Assembly (NCBI RefSeq): GCF_014203735.1 | Contig: NZ_JACHJQ010000004.1 | Coordinates: 186,001-250,000, forward strand | Direction of reading: 5' to 3' | Source: Actinophytocola algeriensis | GTDB taxonomy: Bacteria; Actinomycetota; Actinomycetes; Mycobacteriales; Pseudonocardiaceae | DNA length: 64,000 nucleotides | Shown: positions 49,291-61,217 of the stretch, in pieces | Numbering within the stretch: position 1 is the stretch's first letter | Layout of the letters: each line of letters starts with the position of its first letter | Made by a program: the position numbers and the translations under genes | Notes under the pieces: model-generated | Seen by the model: only the letters and a program-made list of their open reading frames with translations | Database searches by the model: none | What the model was told of the DNA's origin: nothing

Positions 49291-50989
49291 CCGCGAAGGT
49301 GTCCGGGGCGAGGGAAACGCTCCCGTCCCCGACCTCCGTCTGTCCTAAAAGGACTTCTGGACTGTCCACTGTGATGTCCGCGGTCTTCTCGCTCAGGTTC
49401 ACCAGCACCCGCAGCGAGCCGCGGTGCAGCACGAGCGCCCCGTCCACGGTCTCCACGTGGTAGCGGTCCAGCCTCGGGTCGGACAGCTCGGGGTGCCTGC
49501 GGCGCAGGGCGATGAGCGAGCGGTACGTGTCGTACACCGACCGGTGCGCCGGGTCCGCCAGCTCACCCCAGGGCAGCGTCGACCGGACGACGGTCGCCAC
49601 GTCCATCGGGTCCGGGACCTCCGAGGAACCCCACCCGTGCTCCGCGAACTCCTTGCGGCGGCCGTCGCGGACCGCCGTCGCGAGCCCCTCGTCCTCGAAC
49701 GACGCGAAGAACTGCCACGGTGAACTGGCCGCCCACTCCTCGCCCATGAACAGCATCGGCGTGTACGGCGACGTCAGCACGATCGCCGCCCCGCACAGCT
49801 GACGTGCCGGGGAGATCGTCGCGGTGAGGCGGTCGCCCTGCGCGCGGTTGCCGATCTGGTCGTGGTTCTGCAGGTAGGCGAGGAAGCGGTGACCGGACAG
49901 CCTGCTCGGGTCGAACGGGCGGCCGTGGGTGCGCTGCCGGAACGACGACCACGTGCCCGAGTGGAAGAACGCGTGCGTCAGCGTCTTCTCCAGCGCGCCC
50001 GGCGCGGCGAAGTCGGTGTAGTAGCCCTCGGTCTCGCCGGTGAGCGCCACGTGCAGCGCGTGGTGGATGTCGTCGCACCACTGGGCGGCCAGGCCGTAGC
50101 CGCCCGCGTCCCGGGACGTCACCAGCTTTGCGTCGTTGAGGTCCGACTCGGCGATCAGCGTCAGCGGGCGGCGCACCGCGGCGGCCAGTGCGTCCACTTC
50201 GGACGCCAGCTCCTCGAGCACGTGCGTGGCGCGCTTGTCCACGAGCGCGTGCACGGCGTCGAGGCGCAGGCCGTCGAGGTGGTAGTCGCGCAGCCAGCCC
50301 AGCGCGTTGTCGAGCACGTACCGGCGGACCTCGTCGGACCGCGGCCCGTCGAGGTTGAGCGCGGGACCCCAGATGGTGCGCCCGGCGAAGTACGGGCCGA
50401 AGCGGTCGAGGTAGGCACCGGACGGGCCGAGGTGGTTGTACACCACGTCGAGCAGCACGCCGAGCCCCCGGTTATGGCACGCGTCGACGAACCGCTTGAA
50501 CGCGTCCGGGCCGCCGTACGGCTCGTGCACCGCGCCCCACGCCACACCGTCGTAACCCCAGCCCGCGGTGCCGTCGAAGGCGTTGACCGGCAGCACCTCC
50601 ACGACGTCGACACCGAGCTCGACGAGGTGGTCGAGGTGCTCCAGCGCGGCGTTGAACGTGCCCTGCTCGGTGAACGTGCCCACGTGCAGCTCGTAGATGA
50701 CGCTGCCGGCGAGCGCGCGGCCGGTCCAGTGCTCGTCGGTCCAGTCGAACGCGTCGTGCGAGTAGCGGCGCGACGGGCCGTGCACACCGGCGGGCTGCCA
50801 CGCCGAACGCGGGTCAGGCAACGGCTTCTCGTCGTCGTCGAGGAGGAACGCGTAGTCGGCGCCGTCGCCGGTGCCCGGTACGTCGGCGTGCCACCAGCCG
50901 CGGTCGTCGCGGGTCATGTCGTGGACGGCGGGCCCGAGCGCGAGGCGGACGCGGTCGCGTTCGGGGGCCCAGACGGAGAACTGGCTCAA
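49277..50989 (-). CDS. treZ: Malto-oligosyltrehalose trehalohydrolase
   Basis: 570 residues. An N-terminal immunoglobulin-like domain (FSVWAPERDRVRLALG) leads into a GH13 barrel with VVEVLPVNAFDGTAGWGYDGVAW, the nucleophile region YHLDGLRLDAVHALVDK, the acid region LIAESDLNDAKLV and LQNHDQIGNRAQGDR. It releases trehalose from maltooligosyl-trehalose. The start overlaps the treY stop by 4 bp, and its own stop overlaps the end of the broken SDR gene on the other strand by 14 bp. It completes the TreY-TreZ route from glycogen to trehalose. Confidence 0.94.
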   Translation of the reverse strand: MSQFSVWAPERDRVRLALGPAVHDMTRDDRGWWHADVPGTGDGADYAFLLDDDEKPLPDPRSAWQPAGVHGPSRRYSHDAFDWTDEHWTGRALAGSVIYELHVGTFTEQGTFNAALEHLDHLVELGVDVVEVLPVNAFDGTAGWGYDGVAWGAVHEPYGGPDAFKRFVDACHNRGLGVLLDVVYNHLGPSGAYLDRFGPYFAGRTIWGPALNLDGPRSDEVRRYVLDNALGWLRDYHLDGLRLDAVHALVDKRATHVLEELASEVDALAAAVRRPLTLIAESDLNDAKLVTSRDAGGYGLAAQWCDDIHHALHVALTGETEGYYTDFAAPGALEKTLTHAFFHSGTWSSFRQRTHGRPFDPSRLSGHRFLAYLQNHDQIGNRAQGDRLTATISPARQLCGAAIVLTSPYTPMLFMGEEWAASSPWQFFASFEDEGLATAVRDGRRKEFAEHGWGSSEVPDPMDVATVVRSTLPWGELADPAHRSVYDTYRSLIALRRRHPELSDPRLDRYHVETVDGALVLHRGSLRVLVNLSEKTADITVDSPEVLLGQTEVGDGSVSLAPDTFAVIRV

Positions 50990-53225
50990 CGGTTTCCTCG
51001 CAGCAGCAGGGCGACGGGGTACTGGGAAAGCAGGTCGCCGAGGTGCGCGCAGCGCGGCTCGGGACCGGTGTCGACCGGCTTGCCGGTGAGCAGGTCGAAC
51101 CAGTTGCCGGCGCCGGCCGGCAACGGGAGAACCGTGTCACCCCAACCGGTCCGCGCCAGCGTCACCGGCAGTCGGGTGGCGACGACGACCAGCTCCGGTG
51201 CGCGGCTGAACGCGAACGCGTGCCCGGCGGCCGGGCCCTGCGCGGCGAGTGGGCGGTAGCCGGTGAACAGGTCGGGGCGGTCGCGGCGCAGGCGCAGCAC
51301 CTGGCGGACGACGTGCAGCTTGGCCGCGCCGGTGTCGTCGACGTCGGGGAGCCAGCCGTCCTCGAGGCGGCTCAGGAGCCGCTGCCGCTCGGCGTAGTCG
51401 ACCGGCCTGCGGTTGTCGGGGTCCACCAGGGACAGGTCGAACAGGTCGGTGCCCTGGTAGACGTCCGGCACACCCGGCCCGGCGAGCTGCACGATCTTCT
51501 GGCCGAGAGCGTTGGACCAGCCCGGGGCGGCGATGCGTGCGACGAACGCCTCGACCTCGGCGCCGAGGTCGGCGATGACCCGCTCCGGCCACGCCGCCAC
51601 CGACGCCTCGAACTCCTCGTCGTGGTCGACCCAGGACGTACGGATCTTCGCTTCCTTCGCCGCCTTGTCGAGGTAGTCGCGCATGCGGTCCGCGGTGACC
51701 GGCCACGCGCCGACGAGCGACTGCCACGCGAGGTCGTTCAGCGACGGCTCGTCGATGGCGTGGCTGCCGGACCACCGCGCGACCGTCTCGGCCCACTCGC
51801 CGGGCAGCTCCGACAGCACGGCGAGCCGCGCCCGCACGTCCTCGGAGCGTTTCGTGTCGTGAGTGGACAGTGTGGTCATCGTGTGCGGCCACCCGGCGGC
51901 GCGGGCGGTGGCCCGGCGGTGGAACTCCTCGGGTGTGACACCGAACCGGTCGGGCGCGCCGCCGACCTCGTTGAGCGCGGCGAAGCGGGTCCAGCGGTAG
52001 AAGGCGGTGTCCTCGACCCCCTTCGCGACGACCATCCCGGAGGTCTGCTGGACGCGGGTGGCCAGCTCGCCGCGCGGGTCCTTGCGCACTGCGTTGTCGA
52101 CGACGTCGATGTCGGCGGCCAGGTGCGGGGTGGCGTGCTTGGCACCCGCGACCGCCGCGGCCCAGTCGTCGAGGCCCTCGGGCAGGTACGACCGGTAGAC
52201 CGGGAACGCGACCATGATCTCGGCGATCGCCTCGGGGTCGACGTTCGCGAGCGCGGCGATGCGGCGCATCTCCGCGAGGAGCGACGTGCGGGTGACGAGG
52301 CGGCGGCACTCGGTCTCGACGTCGTGCAGCGAGCGGTCCGCGGGTGGCTCGCCCGCCGGGTCGACGAACAGGCCGCAGACCTCGCGGAGCGCGTCGTAGC
52401 CGGTCGTGCCGTCCACCGGCCACGACGCGGGCAGCGACTCGTCGACGGCCAGGATCTTCTCCACCACCAGCCACGCGTCCGGCGCGGCCGCGCGCAGCCT
52501 GCGCAGGTACGTGCCCGGGTCCGCGAGGCCGTCCGGGTGGTCCACGCGCAGCCCGGCCACCTCACCGGCGGCCACCCACCGCAGCACCTCGCGGTGCGTG
52601 GCCTCGAACACCGCGGGGTCCTCGACCCGCACCCCGGCCAGCGTGGTGATGTCGAAGAACCGCCGGTACGTCAGCTCGGCGTTGCCACGCCGCCAGTGCA
52701 CCAGCCGGTAGTGCTGCCGCTCGTGCACCTCCCGCGGCGTGCCGCCCGCCGTGCCCGGCGCCAGCGGGAACTCGTGCTCGCAGTACACGAGCCGGTCGTC
52801 CCGCACCTCCAGCTCGTCCAGCGAGTCGGAACCCAGGACCGGCAACAGGACCGGGCCGCGCGACCAGTCCACGTCGAAGTACGTCGCGTACGGCGACTCC
52901 TGGCCGTGCGCCAGCACGTCCCACCACCACGGGTTCGCCGACGGCACCTCCACCGACATGTGGTTCGGCACGATGTCGACCACCAGCGACAGGCCTGCCG
53001 CGCGCGCGGCCGACACCAGCCGCTGCCGCGCCTCCTCGCCGCCCAGCTCGGGCGACGCCCGCGTCGGGTCCACCACGTCGTAGCCGTGCGTCGAGCCCGG
53101 CGCCGCCGTCAGCAGTGGTGACGTGTACACCGCGCCGACACCGAGGCGCGCCAGGTAGTCCACGAGCGATGCCGCGGCGTCCATGGTGAACGCCGGGCTG
53201 ATCTGCAGGCGGTAGGTCGAGGTGA

Positions 53226-53229
<4 letters not shown>
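50986..53229 (-). CDS. treY: Malto-oligosyltrehalose synthase
   Basis: 747 residues. It opens with [61 protein letters not shown], the TreY signature, with further GH13 motifs [24 protein letters not shown] (nucleophile) and [15 protein letters not shown] (acid/base). The enzyme turns the reducing-end linkage of glucans into an alpha,alpha-1,1 bond. It overlaps both glgX upstream and treZ downstream by 4 bp, indicating strict co-translation. Confidence 0.94.
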
Positions 53230-55364
<2,135 letters not shown>

Positions 55365-55449
55365 GCGTGCTCCTCATGAGAACGAAATCGATTCTGTAGC
55401 GCCTACCACCGTAGAGCGCTGGGGTCGGGGCGCTACCGCCAACGGATCG

Positions 55450-57252
55450 TCAGTCGGGTGATACCCCACCTGGGCGTGCGTTACGCAACGCAGTGACGGC
55501 GGCGTGCAATCTCGGGTCGGCAAGCAGGTCGTCGACCGCCAGGGGGAGCGGAATTCGCCAGTTCGGGTACTCGTCGACCGTTCCGGGCAGATTGGGTTGA
55601 CGTAGCTCGCCGAGTGCGTCCTGCGGTGAGGTGAGCAACAGGCGGCTCGCGGCGGTCGCCAGCAGCCGGTGGAGGGCGACGACGAGACCCTCCTCCCTCG
55701 GGTCTGCCGGCAGCAGTCCGTGTGCGTCCAGCGCCGCCAGCATCTCCTGCTTCGCGGCCTCGGCGCGGACGTACTCGCCGTCCGGGTCGGCCAGCTGACC
55801 CAGCTCGGCGCGGATCCGCACGTTCTCCAGGCGCAGGAAGCCGCTGGTCGTGGGCAGGTCGTGGGTGGAGATGCTCGCCATCGCGTCGACGGGCCAGCGC
55901 TCCGGCGGCAGCAGCGGCTCCGGCGTGCCGGGGTCGACGTCCGGGTCGCGCTCGAAGTACAGGACCGACGAGCTGAGCATGCCCCGGTCGTGCATGGCGT
56001 CGGTGACCTCGTCGGGGACGGTGCCGAGGTCCTCGCCGACCACCATGGCGCCCGCCAGGTGCGCCTCGAGGGCGAGGATGCCGAGCATCGCGTCGGCGTC
56101 GTAGTACACGTACGTGCCCTCGCTCGCCGGGCGGCCAGGTGGGATCCACCACAGGCGGAACAGGCCGGCGATGTGGTCGACGCGGATGCCGTCGGCGTGG
56201 CGCAGCACGCTGCGGATCACGTCGCGGAACGGCCGGTAGCCCTGCTCGGCGAGCTTGTCGGGGCGGAAGGGCGGCAGGTTCCAGTCCTGGCCCTGCTGGC
56301 TGAACGCGTCGGGCGGTGCGCCGACGGTGACGTCGGAGGCCAGCACGTCCTGCAGCGCCCACGCGTCCGCGCCCGCCGGGTCGACGCCGACGGGCAGGTC
56401 GTGGACGATCTTGGCGGTGGTGGCCGCCCTGGCGTCGGTGAGCTGCTGTTCGCACAGCCGCTGCAGCCACGCGTGGAAGGCGACGCGGTCGGCCAGTTCC
56501 TCGCGGACCGCGGCGACCGCCGGGTGGCCGGGGCGGCGCAGGTAGGAGGGCCACTTCCGCCAGTCGGGGCCGCGGCGTTCGGCCAGCACGCAGAAGGTGG
56601 CGAAGTCGCGCAGGTCGGCCGGCATCTCTTCGGTGGTGCCGGGCCAGAGGAGCTCCAGGGCGCGGAGCTTGGCGGTCCACACGGCGTCGTAGTCGATCAG
56701 GTCCGCGTGGGGCGGGGCGAGGGCGAGCACGGCGTTCTTCGTGGCCGCGTCGGCGCGGCGGAACTCGTCGGTCTCGGTGACGCGCAGGTAGATGGGGTTG
56801 GCGAAGCGGCGGCTCGACGGTGAGTACGGGGACCGCTGCACGGGCAGGGCGGGCGTGATGGCCTGGACCGGGTTGACGAGGACCACGCCCGCGCCGGACC
56901 GGTTCGCGAAGTCGCGCAGGTCGGCGTAGTCGCCGATGCCCCACGAGCCGGGGGAGTGCAGTGCGTACAGCTGCAGCATCCAGCCCCATGCCGGCTCGAC
57001 CGGCGGCAGGCGACGCGGGGTGACGATCAGCTCCTGGCCGTCATCGAGCCGGTGATACCCGAGTGGGGGAGTGTCCGGGCCCTCGCGCACTACCCGCACC
57101 TTCGGGGGCGGCGGCGTGTGCTCGTCCACCCCCATCTCGGTGAGTACCGCACGCACGACATCGTCCGCCACCTCGACGCGGCGGCGGTCGGCGTTCTCGT
57201 ACCAGGTGGCAACCCCGTGCGCACGCGCGAGCGCACTCAGCTGTTGATCCAT
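55450..57252 (-). CDS. malQ: 4-alpha-glucanotransferase (amylomaltase)
   Basis: 600 residues. GH77 motifs are clear: WGWMLQLYALHSPGSWGIGDYADLRDFANRSGAGVVLVNP, SPYSPSSRRFANPIYL, DGIRVDHIAGLFRLWWIP (nucleophile Asp), VVGEDLGTVPDEV (acid Glu) and SISTHDLPTTSGF. It is shorter than the roughly 700-residue actinobacterial forms because the N-terminal beta domain is reduced. It disproportionates maltodextrins and belongs functionally to the neighbouring glycogen-trehalose genes, though 85 bp separate it from glgX. Confidence 0.93.
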   Translation of the reverse strand: MDQQLSALARAHGVATWYENADRRRVEVADDVVRAVLTEMGVDEHTPPPPKVRVVREGPDTPPLGYHRLDDGQELIVTPRRLPPVEPAWGWMLQLYALHSPGSWGIGDYADLRDFANRSGAGVVLVNPVQAITPALPVQRSPYSPSSRRFANPIYLRVTETDEFRRADAATKNAVLALAPPHADLIDYDAVWTAKLRALELLWPGTTEEMPADLRDFATFCVLAERRGPDWRKWPSYLRRPGHPAVAAVREELADRVAFHAWLQRLCEQQLTDARAATTAKIVHDLPVGVDPAGADAWALQDVLASDVTVGAPPDAFSQQGQDWNLPPFRPDKLAEQGYRPFRDVIRSVLRHADGIRVDHIAGLFRLWWIPPGRPASEGTYVYYDADAMLGILALEAHLAGAMVVGEDLGTVPDEVTDAMHDRGMLSSSVLYFERDPDVDPGTPEPLLPPERWPVDAMASISTHDLPTTSGFLRLENVRIRAELGQLADPDGEYVRAEAAKQEMLAALDAHGLLPADPREEGLVVALHRLLATAASRLLLTSPQDALGELRQPNLPGTVDEYPNWRIPLPLAVDDLLADPRLHAAVTALRNARPGGVSPD

Positions 57253-57264
57253 CCGGTAAGGATG

Positions 57265-57606
57265 TCAGTGCATGCGCTGCTTCGGCACGACGTGCAGGCC
57301 GTCACGGGCGGCGATCAGCGCGGACCTGGCGTGCTCGGTGTCGCCGTGGACGAGGCTGGTGCGGGCGTCCCGCACCTGGCGCACGGCGGGTGCGATCCGG
57401 CAGGTGTCACCGGCGGCGGCGGTCCACGCGAGCGCGGCGCGCAGGGCGTCGTCCAGGCGGGCCAGGTCGGCGCCCTCGGTGCCGAGCCCGGCGAGCACGG
57501 CGTCCACGGCGCGCCGGAGGCGCTCACCAGGGATGGGTGCCGGCCGTTTCCGAGCGGGTGGGACGTGTCTTGGTGCGGACTGCACGGACAGTTGTTGCTT
57601 GGTCAC
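57265..57606 (-). CDS. Hypothetical small alpha-helical protein
   Basis: 113 residues from GTG 57606 preceded by GGAGGG. After a basic, proline-containing N-terminus (PRHVPPARKRPAPIPGERL) it forms helices: RAVDAVLAGLGTEGADLARLDDALRAALAWTAAAGDTCRIAPAVRQVRDARTSLVHG. No family recognised. It ends 12 bp before malQ on the same strand, so co-transcription with malQ is likely. The upstream 57607-57795 segment must hold its promoter. Confidence 0.55.
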   Translation of the reverse strand: MTKQQLSVQSAPRHVPPARKRPAPIPGERLRRAVDAVLAGLGTEGADLARLDDALRAALAWTAAAGDTCRIAPAVRQVRDARTSLVHGDTEHARSALIAARDGLHVVPKQRMH

Positions 57607-57795
57607 CGCGACCCTCCAGCTAGTTCAGGTGAACGCCGACAGGGGCCCCTACAGTCCCGCGGCAAAACCCGAATGCCCTGATCCTCGCACTCTTGAACCC
57701 GAGAACCCAGTGTGAACCCGAAGGATTGACGAGCGACACAAAGAGTTAACGCACTTCACCGCGGTAGTCCACCTCGTCGGCGGTTCGGAAACGGT

Positions 57796-58461
57796 TCAGT
57801 GCGCCTGCTGCGCCCGCAATGTCCTGCGGGACAGGTGGTCGGCCTGACGGGTGGTCTCGGGGAGGCGGAAGCGGGTCGCCAGGGCGAGGACGAGGGTGCA
57901 CGCCGTCGCGAGGTCGATCCGGTGGCCGATCGACACGAAAATCGGTTTCACGTTCGGTTGGGTGCGCAGGGCCGCGCCGACCTCGTCGCCGCCGTCCCAC
58001 AGCGGGGTGGTCGAGCCGCGGGCGGGTCTGGGGGCCTCGTAGTCGGCCATCGGGGTCTTCGCCACGCCGATCGCCGGGAGGCCGGTCTCCACGCCGAGGT
58101 GGCAGGCCAGGCCGAAGCGGCGCGGGTGCGCCAGGCCGTGGCCGTCGGCGACCAGCAGGTCGGGGGTCGTGCGCAGGCGGTCGAGCGCTGTCAGCAGGGT
58201 CGGCAGCTCGCGGAAGGCGAACAGGCCCGGCACGTACGGGAAGGTCGCCTCGCCGATTGCCGTCGCCGACTCCAGCACCTCGCCCGTCGCGATGCCGACC
58301 GTCACCACGGCCGCCGCGACCAGTTCGGAGCCGGCCGCGTACGCCACGTCCAGGCCCGTCGCGGTGCGGGGCGCGAAGCCCGGCGGCGCCGTCCGGACCA
58401 CCGAGGGCGCCAGCGCCGACTGCAGTGCGACGGCGTCCTCGACGGTCGACGGGATCAGCAC
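57796..58461 (-). CDS. nfi: Endonuclease V
   Basis: 221 residues from GTG 58461, which lies 20 bp inside the 3' flank of the upstream SDR gene; a longer start would overlap that gene widely. Key residues of endonuclease V are present: Asp in GLDVAYAAGSELVAAAVV, Glu after SATAIGEATFPYVPGLFAFRELP, Asp-His in DLLVADGHGLAHPRRFGLACHLG, and GVAKTPM. The enzyme nicks DNA near deoxyinosine and other deaminated bases. Length matches E. coli Nfi. Confidence 0.9.
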   Translation of the reverse strand: MLIPSTVEDAVALQSALAPSVVRTAPPGFAPRTATGLDVAYAAGSELVAAAVVTVGIATGEVLESATAIGEATFPYVPGLFAFRELPTLLTALDRLRTTPDLLVADGHGLAHPRRFGLACHLGVETGLPAIGVAKTPMADYEAPRPARGSTTPLWDGGDEVGAALRTQPNVKPIFVSIGHRIDLATACTLVLALATRFRLPETTRQADHLSRRTLRAQQAH

Positions 58462-58480
58462 GGCCGCGACGATATCGGCC

Positions 58481-59182
58481 TCACGCCACGTCGGGGTACA
58501 GGTTCGCCAGCGGCCCCGACAGCGCGGCCCGCACCGTGCGGGAGATGTCGTCCGCCACGACCTCCGGCGCGCCTGCCTCGACACCGTCCAGTGCCAGGTT
58601 CGCGATCACGAGCGGGTCGCTCTTCGGCCCGTCGACGTGCGCGGCCATGTCGGTGTCCATGTACCCCACGTGCAGGGCGGTGACCAGCGTCTTCTGCTCG
58701 GCGAGCGCGAGCCGGAGCGAGTTGGTGAGCGACAGCTCGGCCGCCTTCGCTGCGGAGTACGCACCGGTGGTGGGCAGTGCCGTCCACGAAAGGACCGACA
58801 GCACGTTCAGGATCGCGCCGCCGCCGTTCGTAGCGAGCACCGGCGCGAACGCGCGGGCCACCGACAACGTGCCGAAGTAGTGGGTGTCCATCTCCAGGCG
58901 CACGTCGTCGAGGTCGCCGTCGAGCAGCCCGGCGTGCGTGCTGGAGCCTGCGTTGTTGACCAGCAGCGCGACATCGGACGCGAGTGCCGCGGCGGCCGCC
59001 ACCTGGGCGGGGTCGGTGATGTCGAGCCGCACCGGCACCACGCCGGGCAGGTCGACGGTCTCGGGGTTGCGCGCGGCGGCGTACACCCTGGCCGCTCCGC
59101 GGTCGAGCAGCGCCTTGGCGAAGCGCCTGCCGAGGCCGCGGTTGGCGCCGGTCACGAGTGCGGTGGTGCCTTCGATCTGCAT
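58481..59182 (-). CDS. Short-chain dehydrogenase/reductase
   Basis: 233 residues. Rossmann motif LVTGANRGLGRR (residues 9-20), DITD, LLVNNAGSS and the catalytic YSAAK with upstream serine in NVLSVLSW give an intact classical SDR. Cofactor preference seems NADPH because arginine follows the second glycine. It is divergent from an HxlR regulator with a shared operator-like dyad, so it is probably the regulated target. The substrate is not known. Confidence 0.9.
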   Translation of the reverse strand: MQIEGTTALVTGANRGLGRRFAKALLDRGAARVYAAARNPETVDLPGVVPVRLDITDPAQVAAAAALASDVALLVNNAGSSTHAGLLDGDLDDVRLEMDTHYFGTLSVARAFAPVLATNGGGAILNVLSVLSWTALPTTGAYSAAKAAELSLTNSLRLALAEQKTLVTALHVGYMDTDMAAHVDGPKSDPLVIANLALDGVEAGAPEVVADDISRTVRAALSGPLANLYPDVA

Positions 59183-59204
59183 CGGGATCTCCCTGGAAGC
59201 TGAG

Positions 59205-59241
59205 TTGGTATTTCCAAGTTAGCATGAGTTGGAAAAGCCAA
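59205..59241. promoter_or_regulatory. Extended dyad between SDR and HxlR genes
   Basis: TTTCCAA (59211-59217) and TTGGAAA (59229-59235) form 7-bp arms around an 11-bp centre, and outer TTGG (59205) and CCAA (59238) extend the symmetry. The site covers the space between the two divergent genes and is the likely HxlR operator. Confidence 0.55.
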
Positions 59242-59262
59242 TCCAGGGGTATGATCGAGGTC

Positions 59263-59700
59263 ATGGAAACGCCGTGCTCGATCGCCCGCAGTCTCGAAGT
59301 GCTGGGGGAGCGGTGGACGTTCCTGGTGGTGCGCGAGGCCATGTCCGGGACGACCCGCTTCGCCGACTTCCGCGCCACCCTCGGCGTCGCACCCGACATC
59401 CTCACGAACCGGCTGAACACGCTGGTAGAGGCGGGTGTGCTGGAGCGGCGGCCCTACCAGGAGGAGGGCAAACGCGCCCGGCACGAGTACCACCTGACCG
59501 AGGCGGGCGCCGACCTGCGGGTCGTGCTCGGCGCGCTGCAGCAGTGGGGCGACGAGCACCGGCCCTACTCGCTCGGCCCCACCTTGCTGCGCCGCTCGGC
59601 CGACGGTCGCCCGCTGCGCGTGGCGTTCGTCGACGACGAGGGCCGCGAGGTGCCGCGGTCCGACGTCAGATTCGTGCGGACAGCGGCCTACCCCGCGTGA
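59263..59700 (+). CDS. HxlR family transcriptional regulator
   Basis: 145 residues from the ATG that begins METPCSIARSLEVLGERWTFLVVREAMSGTTRFADFRATLGVAPDILTNRLNTLVEAGVLERRPYQEEGKR, the complete HxlR winged helix. The early cysteine (residue 5) is shared by thiol-sensing members. GAGG lies just before the start; ATG 59251 is an alternative. It probably represses the divergent SDR gene through the intervening dyad. Confidence 0.9.
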   Translation: METPCSIARSLEVLGERWTFLVVREAMSGTTRFADFRATLGVAPDILTNRLNTLVEAGVLERRPYQEEGKRARHEYHLTEAGADLRVVLGALQQWGDEHRPYSLGPTLLRRSADGRPLRVAFVDDEGREVPRSDVRFVRTAAYPA

Positions 59701-59848
59701 CCACTCTCGGTCCGGTTCTGGGCGCCTTCTTCGAGAACAGGCCGCGCAGCAGCGACGGGCGCTCGACCTGTGCGCGCAGCGCTCCGTCCTGAGCGCGCTC
59801 CATGCGGTAGCTGATCTCGGCGGCGATGGCTTCCTGCGTGGTGAACAT
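59666..59848 (-). CDS. Small hypothetical protein (60 residues)
   Basis: ATG 59848 has GAGGAGAAGAGAC directly upstream. The protein begins MFTTQEAIAAEISYRMERAQD, an amphipathic helix, and ends with a strongly basic tail (LFSKKAPRTGPRVVTRGRP). The 3' end overlaps the HxlR gene by 35 bp in the convergent direction. The basic tail could bind nucleic acid or membrane. No family name recognised. Confidence 0.55.
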   Translation of the reverse strand: MFTTQEAIAAEISYRMERAQDGALRAQVERPSLLRGLFSKKAPRTGPRVVTRGRPLSARI

Positions 59849-59976
59849 GTCTCTTCTCCTCGTTTCGGTGACAAGGAGAAGACTCGTCCTGAGGCCCGGG
59901 TCCCGGCATCGGACGATCACGCACCAACACCCCTTACTTCGGGTGCCGAGGGGGGCATGGTGCCCTCAGTAAGGGG

Positions 59977-60468
59977 TCAGGCCCCGGGTAGGGCGATCCA
60001 CTCCGCCCAGCTGAGGTCCCGGCCCGGGTACCTGGGCTTCTCGAACGGCCAGCCCTTCTCGATCCACCTCGGGACCAGGAAGTCGAGGGCGTCCTCCAGC
60101 GGTGTGCCGACCTTGTCGTCGACCACCCACCAGCTGATCTCCGCGTCCGCGCCCGCCCGCTCCGGCGGGTCGATGTAGACGCACCCGAACAGCTCGGTCT
60201 CGTCCAGGTTCAGCAGCGCGTAGTTGAACGACTGGTGCGCCTCGATCTCGCGCTCGTGCCTGGCGAGGTCCGCGCGGTCCTCCTCGGGCGTCATGGTGTC
60301 GGGCGGCCAGCCCCACGCGGGACCGAAGATGTCCCACAGCCGCTTCCGCGACCCCATGACCGCCGGGTAGTCGATCTCGGTGTCGGACGCCCGGATCGGC
60401 CGCAGGTGGAAACCGTCGAACACGGGCACGCAGGTCGGGTGCGAGAAGTCGCTGGGCAGCCAGGCCAT
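59977..60468 (-). CDS. GNAT family N-acetyltransferase
   Basis: 163 residues from ATG 60468; GTG 60477 is possible. FDGFHLRPIRASDTEIDYPAVMGSRKRLWDIFG is a typical GNAT opening, and the central FNYALLNLDETELFGCVYIDPP and AEISWWVVDDK form the acetyl-CoA-binding beta strands. It differs from canonical members in the pyrophosphate-loop glycine pattern, so activity should be treated as likely rather than certain. The substrate is unknown. Confidence 0.75.
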   Translation of the reverse strand: MAWLPSDFSHPTCVPVFDGFHLRPIRASDTEIDYPAVMGSRKRLWDIFGPAWGWPPDTMTPEEDRADLARHEREIEAHQSFNYALLNLDETELFGCVYIDPPERAGADAEISWWVVDDKVGTPLEDALDFLVPRWIEKGWPFEKPRYPGRDLSWAEWIALPGA

Positions 60469-60590
60469 GGAGGTCACCGTACCCGCGCGGGCCGCGCCCG
60501 GCCGTGCATCTTCTTGCCATGTTTCCCGAACAGGCTGAGGATCTCCACCGGCTTGTCGTCGGCGTGTGGGACCTGGTGCATGCTGTCGCC

Positions 60591-61193
60591 ATGAGCCGTC
60601 TTCTGCTGGCCCGGCACGCGGAAACCGTGTGGCACGAGGAGAACCGGTACGCGGGCGGCCGCAGCGAACCCGAGTTGACCGACCGCGGCCTGCGGCAGGC
60701 CGAGCGGCTCGGCAGGACCGCGGTCGCGCTGGGGGTCGGCGTCGTGGTGAGTTCGCCGCAGCGGCGGGCTGTCGCCACCGCGACCCCTGCCGCGGCGGCC
60801 CTGGGGGTGTCGTTGCGTCTGCGGCCGGACCTGCGTGAGGTCGACTTCGGCGACCTGGAGGGCCACACGCTGTCCGAAATGGACCCCGAGGCCGTCCGGC
60901 GGTTCCGGGACGATCCCGAGGCGAACGGCTTCCCGAACGCCGAACCGCTGCGGGTGGCGGGAGAGCGGTGTGCCGCCGCACTGCGTGAGATCGACGGGGA
61001 CCACGAGGGCACGGTGCTCGTCGTCGCGCACAGCAGCCTGTTCCGCATCGGCCTGTGCGTCCTGATGGGACTGCCGGTCGCCCGCTACCGCCACTGCTTC
61101 CCGCTGCTGGAGAACGCCGCGCTGACCGAGATCCGGTTGCCAGCGGACCCGTCCCTGCCTGCCGGCCTGCTTTCCCTGAACCGCTTGTCCTGA
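60591..61193 (+). CDS. Histidine phosphatase family protein
   Basis: 200 residues from ATG 60591, beginning MSRLLLARHAETVWHEENRYAGG. The RHA(E) motif at residues 8-11 holds the phosphoenzyme histidine; LREVDFGDLEGHTLSEM and VLVVAHSSLFRIGL give the second catalytic histidine. It belongs to the phosphoglycerate-mutase-like branch 1. Relatives include PhoE, CobC and GpgP-type sugar phosphatases; the substrate cannot be chosen from sequence. Confidence 0.9.
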   Translation: MSRLLLARHAETVWHEENRYAGGRSEPELTDRGLRQAERLGRTAVALGVGVVVSSPQRRAVATATPAAAALGVSLRLRPDLREVDFGDLEGHTLSEMDPEAVRRFRDDPEANGFPNAEPLRVAGERCAAALREIDGDHEGTVLVVAHSSLFRIGLCVLMGLPVARYRHCFPLLENAALTEIRLPADPSLPAGLLSLNRLS

Positions 61194-61217
61194 AAGGAAA
61201 ACCGCTGCCGGGCAGGG

